From positions 124,001 through 188,000 of the forward strand of contig JBBCJU010000005.1 in assembly GCA_037190145.1 (NCBI GenBank): 64,000 bases of DNA, read 5' to 3'. Both the position numbers and the translations under genes were made by a program. This document shows positions 59,501 to 64,000 of the stretch, in pieces; within the stretch, counting starts at the first letter, position 1, and the number at the start of each line of letters is the position of its first letter. The notes below the pieces were generated by a model that ran no database searches, had not been told where the DNA came from, and saw nothing but the letters and a program-made list of their open reading frames with translations. This stretch comes from 55-13 sp037190145. Its GTDB lineage: Bacteria; Armatimonadota; Fimbriimonadia; Fimbriimonadales; Fimbriimonadaceae.

Positions 59501-61279
59501 GCCCAAAATGATGTCCTGAACAGGTGCACATGTCGGACGACCGTCTCCAGGAGAGAACAGGTTCTGTGTGGACAGCATCAAGACACGAGCTTCAGCCTGA
59601 GCTTGAGTACTCAAAGGTACGTGAACAGCCATCTGGTCACCGTCAAAGTCCGCGTTATACATGTTACAGACCAGTGGGTGAACCTGGATCGCCTTACCAT
59701 CCACAAGGATTGGCTCGAACGCTTGAATACCAAGTCGGTGTAGGGTTGGAGCACGGTTGAGAAGGACTGGATGCTCCTTAATAACCTCTTCCAAACCATC
59801 CCACACTGCCGGGTGCATTCGGTCGATCATTCGCTTCGCAGTCTTGATGTTCTGGGTGATCTTCTTCTCAACCAGAGACTTCATGACAAACGGCTTGAAT
59901 AACTCAAGCGCCATTTCCTTCGGAATGCCGCACTGGTGCAGTTTAAGGTGCGGACCAACAACGATAACCGATCGTCCGGAATAGTCAACACGCTTACCGA
60001 GAAGGTTCTTTCGGAATCGTCCTTCCTTACCCTTCAACATATCGCTCAAAGATTTGAGCGGTCGAGAGTTGGAACCAACTACCGGTCGAGCTCGGCGACC
60101 GTTGTCCACCAAAGCATCAACGGCTTCTTGAAGAAGTCTCTTTTCGTGGTTGATAATCGATTCCGGAGCGTGAATCTCGATGATCTTCTTCAACCGGTTG
60201 TTTCGGTTGATGATTCGTCGATAAAGATCGTTAAGGTCGGAAGTCGCGAATCGACCACCATCAAGCTGAACCATTGGGCGAAGCTCTGGCGAGATCACAG
60301 GGATCACATCCAAAATCATCCACTCAGGTCGGCTCTTAGAAGAGATCAAGGCCTCAGTAACTTCAAGTCGCTTGATCGCACGAGCTCGTCGCTGACTCTG
60401 AGTCATGATGATCTCTTGTCGAAGTTCGCGTGCAAGGCGCTCCAGGTCCACTCGAACGAGCAGTTCCTTAATCGCATCCGCACCAATGTTGGCGCGAAGC
60501 AAGCTTCGGAGATCCTGGTTCATTCGAGCACCAACTGCATCAAGCAGCTTGGAAACAGCTCGGTACTTATCTTCGTCGATCAGCTGGTTTCGCTCAAGCT
60601 TCCCAAGAATCTCAACCGCTAGATCTAGATCCTTCAGTCGATCATCAGCATCGCGATACTCAGCTTTGATTCGATCATTAACGGCCTTCGCCCGCTCACG
60701 AGCAAAAACGTCGTCGTACTCTTCTCGGTTGTTGTTGAGGTCATCGGTGAATCGATTGAATGAATCCTCTTCCAACTCGCGCATTTGTTGGATAAGGCTC
60801 GATTTCTCTTGTTCAACCGCAACTCGAACACCAGGAAGAGCTTCTTGAATCTTCTCCGTATCGATATCGATAATGATGAAGCTTGCAAAGTAGATAACCT
60901 TCTCAAGCAGTCTTGGGGAGATATCCAAGATAAGCGAGAGCGGAGACGGAACGCCCTTTAGGTACCAAATGTGGCACACAGGCGCAGCCAATTCAACGTG
61001 ACCCATTCGTTCACGTCGGACCTTACTTCGGGTGACCTCAACGCCGCAGCGTTCACAGGTAATTCCCTTGTATTTGATCTTCTTATACCGGCCACAAGCA
61101 CATTCCCAGTCTTTAACTGGACCAAAGATACGCTCACAGAAGAGACCGTCTCTCTCAGGCTTGAAGGTTCGGTAGTTAATGGTCTCAGGCTTCTTAATTT
61201 CGCCATGAGTCCATGCGAGAATATCTTCCCCGCTTGCGATACCAATCCTAATTTTATCGAACAGGCTTACGTCTGCCAT
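56558..61279 (-). CDS. rpoC: RNA polymerase subunit beta'
   Basis: 1573 residues, ATG 61279 with GGAG upstream. Zinc ribbon (CACGRYKKIKYKG...CERC), catalytic NADFDGDQMAVHVPLS, second zinc set with CSKCYG, trigger-loop region and the C-terminal domain are all present. It is longer than E. coli beta' by about 165 residues as I recall. One charged insertion lies in the second half (from NAEEDPEDPKVKKRAERQ through SKKLWERSR). The end is an acidic cap (GFDDDDM). Follows rpoB on the minus strand. Confidence 0.99.
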   Translation of the reverse strand: MADVSLFDKIRIGIASGEDILAWTHGEIKKPETINYRTFKPERDGLFCERIFGPVKDWECACGRYKKIKYKGITCERCGVEVTRSKVRRERMGHVELAAPVCHIWYLKGVPSPLSLILDISPRLLEKVIYFASFIIIDIDTEKIQEALPGVRVAVEQEKSSLIQQMRELEEDSFNRFTDDLNNNREEYDDVFARERAKAVNDRIKAEYRDADDRLKDLDLAVEILGKLERNQLIDEDKYRAVSKLLDAVGARMNQDLRSLLRANIGADAIKELLVRVDLERLARELRQEIIMTQSQRRARAIKRLEVTEALISSKSRPEWMILDVIPVISPELRPMVQLDGGRFATSDLNDLYRRIINRNNRLKKIIEIHAPESIINHEKRLLQEAVDALVDNGRRARPVVGSNSRPLKSLSDMLKGKEGRFRKNLLGKRVDYSGRSVIVVGPHLKLHQCGIPKEMALELFKPFVMKSLVEKKITQNIKTAKRMIDRMHPAVWDGLEEVIKEHPVLLNRAPTLHRLGIQAFEPILVDGKAIQVHPLVCNMYNADFDGDQMAVHVPLSTQAQAEARVLMLSTQNLFSPGDGRPTCAPVQDIILGNYALTFVSEQGKADIEELERLHAENPEKHPGARTFGNVDEVIFALESPIAENPLQVNTPVKVRIKRPLFRPVEEVDFRDATTGVEYRKVTTTGEDGEEFEELIPYDQEFEHVVVMATPGQLIFNSILPYPLKYSDRFLNLQLSKKALSELILDCHKEAGVGATIKLLDDLKDMGFRWATRYGLSVAITDMDPPERREEMIKDADDRSTKITQQFRRGMLTYNEMTQSLVKLWTETYDEIGKEIVGGLKQMNPLSIITVSGARGSVKQLAQLAGMRGLMFNQFNEVIYELPVKSSFHKGLTMLEYFVTTHGARKGLADTALRTADAGYLTRRLCDVAQDVIIKSQDCETSDGILAHRILDQGEAIEHLVDRIKGRVALAVITDPDSGEELTQYQEPITLDSAKRLTTIENKFVAEYNAVESDEDKGKVIEKYTKLGFEADEHGNLSVLIRSPLTCELAQGICSKCYGTDLSTSKLVEVGVAVGIIAAQSIGEPGTQLTMRTFHTGGVAGSATIARTNQYKTGRFIRQFMEDFATATDTDMKAFDPTKLLENQENVVKSFFQNKDAAPLTINAEEDPEDPKVKKRAERQTKAAQKAALKADSDSKKLWERSRKTFFYSWSGESSGIVRVEEIFEARRQPRGKAIICPVTGIVRDVRESSFGRWVIVEATVPIVGPIKDAYIGDVQTWQTGDDKVDATLEKTIGQKLTTATLTILRKAEVSKVTIFYPILVPPLGKLPVNKGSKVIKGDPLTEGPRDPHEVLELAGAGAVYDYFVENLQSVYKAQGVDINDKHIEVIIRQMLRKRQVKEPGDTPFLPGQIVDRFTFQLANDNVRKLIAEGKTIKYVDPITGENVERDPKEATATWILLGITEASLATDSFLSAASFQKTTRVLTEAAVRGKKDQLVGLKENVIIGRLIPAGTGVKQYRDVAVDVQRGPAWAEQSLTALVEADEHELDDPLGALSFPSLADMAAEELGFDDDDM

Positions 61280-61294
61280 TTTTCTCCGTTATTT

Positions 61295-61377
61295 GCATTG
61301 CTAGAATGCTTGATTACCGAATTGCCGGATTCACTCTCTAGTTGAGCAATCCAACATTCCAGCAATCAAGCAATCCC
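61295..61377. repeat. GGATTGC-type intergenic element, copy 2 (between rpoB and rpoC)
   Basis: Contains the inverted pair TTGCTAGAATG (61298-61308) / CATTCCAGCAA (61355-61365, 10 of 11), and an inner GGATT / AATCC pair (61327-61352). It shares an 18-of-21 stretch with the element upstream of dnaJ. Lies in the rpoB-rpoC spacer, so it is transcribed on the rpoBC mRNA. Confidence 0.5.
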
Positions 61378-61378
61378 A

Positions 61379-64000
61379 TTAGTTAAAGAATCCTACTGAT
61401 CGAGCGAGGCGCATATCATCGCCACCACTCAGCTCATCAAGATCCTTGAGAGGCAATTCCTTATTGCTTGCATCCTCTACCGCGACCTTCAGACACAAGG
61501 ATCGAAGCTCATTCACGAGAATCTTGAAGGACTCTGGAATGCCTGGCTCAGCAAGAGTCTCGCCTTTCACGATGCTCTCATAAGCCTTCACACGACCCAT
61601 AACGTCGTCCGATTTGATAGTCAGAAGCTCCTGTAGCGTGTAAGCGGCACCATAAGCTTCAAGTGCCCACACTTCCATTTCTCCGAATCGCTGACCACCA
61701 AACTGCGCTTTACCACCCAACGGTTGCTGAGTAACGAGCGAGTACGGACCAATAGATCGAGCGTGAATCTTCTCATCCGCCAAGTGCTCAAGCTTCAGCA
61801 TGTAGATCATGCCAACAGTGAGCGGGTTCGGAAGAGTGTCTCCAGTAAGACCATCGCGGATTACTGACTTACAGCTAGATGGATCAATACCGGCTCGCTT
61901 GTAGATGTTTGCCGTAATCTTTTCAACGATCTCAGCATAAATCTCAGGCTTACCCTTGAATGGACTTTCTGCGTTGATCTCATCTTGATCCTCAGGCTCC
62001 CATTCCTCGATATCGACGTCCATCATTTCGGCGGTCGTCATTACGGGTTCTGCGGCAACGATTCGGGAAACTCTCTCAAGCCCCTTCTCGCCCAAACCAT
62101 GCAGAGCAGCCTCAACCTTAGCAAAAGCTTCCTCAAGTGTATCCGCCTTTCGGAATGGAACGTTGAGCATCAACTCACCGTTTGCGTAACCAACCAAGCA
62201 CTGCCGTCGCATATGCTCAGCCAACCGGTCCATTTCACCCAAAAGCTCGTGCTCCGTAGCACCTTCAAACGCAGGGCACTTGTACTCGACGCCAAGGTGT
62301 CGACCGACGTAACCCAAGTGAGTTTCCATGATCTGGCCGATGTTCATACGGCTAGGTACACCCAATGGGTTCAAGACAATATCAACCGGAGTACCGTCGT
62401 TCAAGAACGGCATGTCTTCCACAGGAAGAACCTTCGAGATAACACCCTTGTTTCCGTGTCGACCCGCCATCTTGTCACCGACCATCAGCTTGCGCTTCTG
62501 AGCAATGTAGACCTGAACGGTCATATTCGTACCAGCGGGCAACTCATCGCCAGGAATCTGGAGCAAAGGCTCATCTGTTCGATCACAGACCAGACGCTCT
62601 CGCTTCTTCGACTCCTTATAGACGTAATTGATACTTGGGCTTAGATACTTGTAGCGACTGAAGACCTTAACATCAACAACCGTACCCTTCTCACCATGAG
62701 GCAGGCGAAGAGAAACGTCGCGAGTTTCCTCAGCCTTCTTACCGAAGATTGCGATAATCAATCGCTCTTCGGCGGTCATTTCAACCTGACCCTTCGGAGC
62801 TACCTTACCTACAAGAATGTCTTCCGGTCGAACCTCTGCACCGACTCGGATAATTCCATTCTCATCCAAGTCCTTCAGAGCATCCTCACCTACGTTTGGA
62901 ATATCGCGAGTGATTTCTTCAGGGCCGAGCTTAGTGTCAACAGCTTCCGTCTCATGGCGCTCAATGTGAATAGATGTATAAACATCATCCTTCACCATTC
63001 GCTCAGAGATCAGGATCGCGTCTTCATAGTTGTAGCCATTCCAGGGCATAAACGCTACAAGAACGTTCTTACCTAGGGCCAACTCACCGCGATCACAGCA
63101 AGCACCGTCAGCAAGCGGATCAGCCTTCAGAACACGTTGACCAGGAACCACGATAGGCCGCTGAGTGAAACAAGTCGACTTATTGGACTGAACCAAGTGA
63201 AGAAGCTCATATCGATCAACCTCACCTTCGTTTGTTCGAACTCGAATCTCCAGTGCTGTTACGTATTCAACGACACCGTCTCGCCTAGCAATAACCGCAG
63301 CGCCGGAGTCAACCGCAGCAACACGCTCGTAGCCCGTCCCAACAAGTGGTCGCTCTGACCGCAAGGTAGGAACTGCCTGGCGTTGCATGTTCGCGCCCAT
63401 CAGAGCACGGTTCGCGTCGTCGTTCTCCAAGAACGGAATCAACGCGGTAGCGACGGAGATAATCTGAACAGGCGAAACGTCCATCAATTGGACTTGATCA
63501 CGCCGAACGATTGGGTAACTTGCACCACCAACATCCGCACCAGCAGATCGACACTGAACACGCTCAGTGGTAATTAAGCCGTTCTCATCCGCCTCAACGT
63601 CCGCCGGAGCAACCATTTGCCCGGTTTCCTCTTGAGCCGTCATGTAAATGATGTCTTCAGAAACAACACCTTCTTCAACCTTTCGGTAAGGCGTCATGAT
63701 GAAGCCAAACTCGTCTACACGAGCATGAGAAGTCAGCTGGCTGATAAGACCAATGTTCGGACCTTCTGGAGTCTCAATCGGACAAATTCGACCATAGTGA
63801 GACCGGTGAACGTCACGAACTTCCAGCTTGGCGCTAGTTCTCTGCAAACCACCAGGACCAAGAGATGAAAGACGTCGCTTGTTCGTGATCTCAGACAATG
63901 GATTCGTCTGATCCATAAACGTCGAAAGCTGGTTGCTACTAAAGAAGCTCTTGATCGAAGCACTAACCGGCTTAACCGACAGAATAATGCCAGGGAGCAA
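61379..64000 (-). CDS. rpoB: RNA polymerase subunit beta (N-terminal part outside window)
   Basis: C-terminal 873 residues of RpoB; the frame runs off the right edge. Visible: rifampicin-pocket region FMDQTNPLSEITNKRRLSSL, LEVRDVHRSHYGRICPIETP, VAFMPWNGYNYEDAILIS, KMAGRHGNKGVIS, and GGKAQFGGQRFGEMEVWAL. The C-terminus is typical except for the acidic end. Notable: the position matching E. coli His526 is Asn (AAC at 63881-63883, read on the minus strand). Confidence 0.99.
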   Translation of the reverse strand: MLPGIILSVKPVSASIKSFFSSNQLSTFMDQTNPLSEITNKRRLSSLGPGGLQRTSAKLEVRDVHRSHYGRICPIETPEGPNIGLISQLTSHARVDEFGFIMTPYRKVEEGVVSEDIIYMTAQEETGQMVAPADVEADENGLITTERVQCRSAGADVGGASYPIVRRDQVQLMDVSPVQIISVATALIPFLENDDANRALMGANMQRQAVPTLRSERPLVGTGYERVAAVDSGAAVIARRDGVVEYVTALEIRVRTNEGEVDRYELLHLVQSNKSTCFTQRPIVVPGQRVLKADPLADGACCDRGELALGKNVLVAFMPWNGYNYEDAILISERMVKDDVYTSIHIERHETEAVDTKLGPEEITRDIPNVGEDALKDLDENGIIRVGAEVRPEDILVGKVAPKGQVEMTAEERLIIAIFGKKAEETRDVSLRLPHGEKGTVVDVKVFSRYKYLSPSINYVYKESKKRERLVCDRTDEPLLQIPGDELPAGTNMTVQVYIAQKRKLMVGDKMAGRHGNKGVISKVLPVEDMPFLNDGTPVDIVLNPLGVPSRMNIGQIMETHLGYVGRHLGVEYKCPAFEGATEHELLGEMDRLAEHMRRQCLVGYANGELMLNVPFRKADTLEEAFAKVEAALHGLGEKGLERVSRIVAAEPVMTTAEMMDVDIEEWEPEDQDEINAESPFKGKPEIYAEIVEKITANIYKRAGIDPSSCKSVIRDGLTGDTLPNPLTVGMIYMLKLEHLADEKIHARSIGPYSLVTQQPLGGKAQFGGQRFGEMEVWALEAYGAAYTLQELLTIKSDDVMGRVKAYESIVKGETLAEPGIPESFKILVNELRSLCLKVAVEDASNKELPLKDLDELSGGDDMRLARSVGFFN

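Noticed and set aside
59936..62644. Long plus-strand frames of 228 and 219 codons inside rpoC and rpoB
   Set aside because: Antisense to highly conserved RNA polymerase motifs; explained by codon bias.
1..64000. tRNA, rRNA or SRP RNA genes
   Set aside because: No cloverleaf, T-loop GGTTCRA pattern or conserved rRNA/SRP RNA core was recognised by reading both strands; a covariance-model scan would be decisive.

Overview
The window is 64 kb of bacterial chromosome with moderate GC and densely packed short operons on both strands. No rRNA, tRNA, CRISPR array, transposase or phage module was recognised. The cell has diderm-type features: a Wza-like SLBB export protein, an outer-membrane-barrel-like protein and several lipoproteins. 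Gene content and style (HspR/HAIR control of dnaJ, many signal-peptide proteins of unknown function, a PduO-type cobalamin adenosyltransferase) suggest a non-proteobacterial diderm such as Armatimonadota/Fimbriimonadia. That assignment is inference and would need rpoB/rpoC phylogeny.

Layout. 1-13.3 kb: envelope and exopolysaccharide genes. These are the SLBB protein end, a VanX-like dipeptidase, a glycoside-hydrolase-like secreted protein, transketolase, a secreted S9 peptidase, a GT4 glycosyltransferase and three tandem GT8-like paralogues. 13.3-24 kb: a BMP-type lipoprotein, an orphan sdhB, a WecG/TagA glycosyltransferase, a cobalamin adenosyltransferase, feoAB, a degenerate 21-nt-periodic heptad-repeat relic, a fibronectin-III-like protein and a GT4/GlgA-like enzyme. 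24-30.7 kb is accessory in character: BrkB/YihY, LolA-like and subtilisin proteins, an EmrE-like SMR exporter, a DUF4279-like protein and a HEPN-like protein with an R-x4-H motif.

30.7-37.6 kb: the known ligase-associated repair set (MBL exonuclease, ATP-dependent DNA ligase, Lhr-type helicase, metallophosphoesterase). An uncharacterised ATP-grasp enzyme sits between ligase and helicase, joined by overlapping reading frames. A paralogue of that enzyme lies at 41.9-42.9 kb. Next come a NERD-domain gene bracketed by two copies of a three-hairpin repeat, then housekeeping genes: ffh, rpsP-khpA-rimM and obg-nadD-rsfS.

45-64 kb: a minus-strand cluster ispG - small membrane protein - radC - translin homologue, an EF-G2-like GTPase, an HDOD protein, dnaJ(cbpA)-hspR behind a recognisable HAIR operator, an alpha/beta hydrolase, and rpoB-rpoC on the minus strand (rpoB runs off the right edge).

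Best leads for something undescribed are the ATP-grasp enzyme inside the Lhr/ligase repair operon (with its paralogue), the radC-translin pair, the structured repeats around the NERD gene, and the eroded heptad-repeat gene downstream of feoB.
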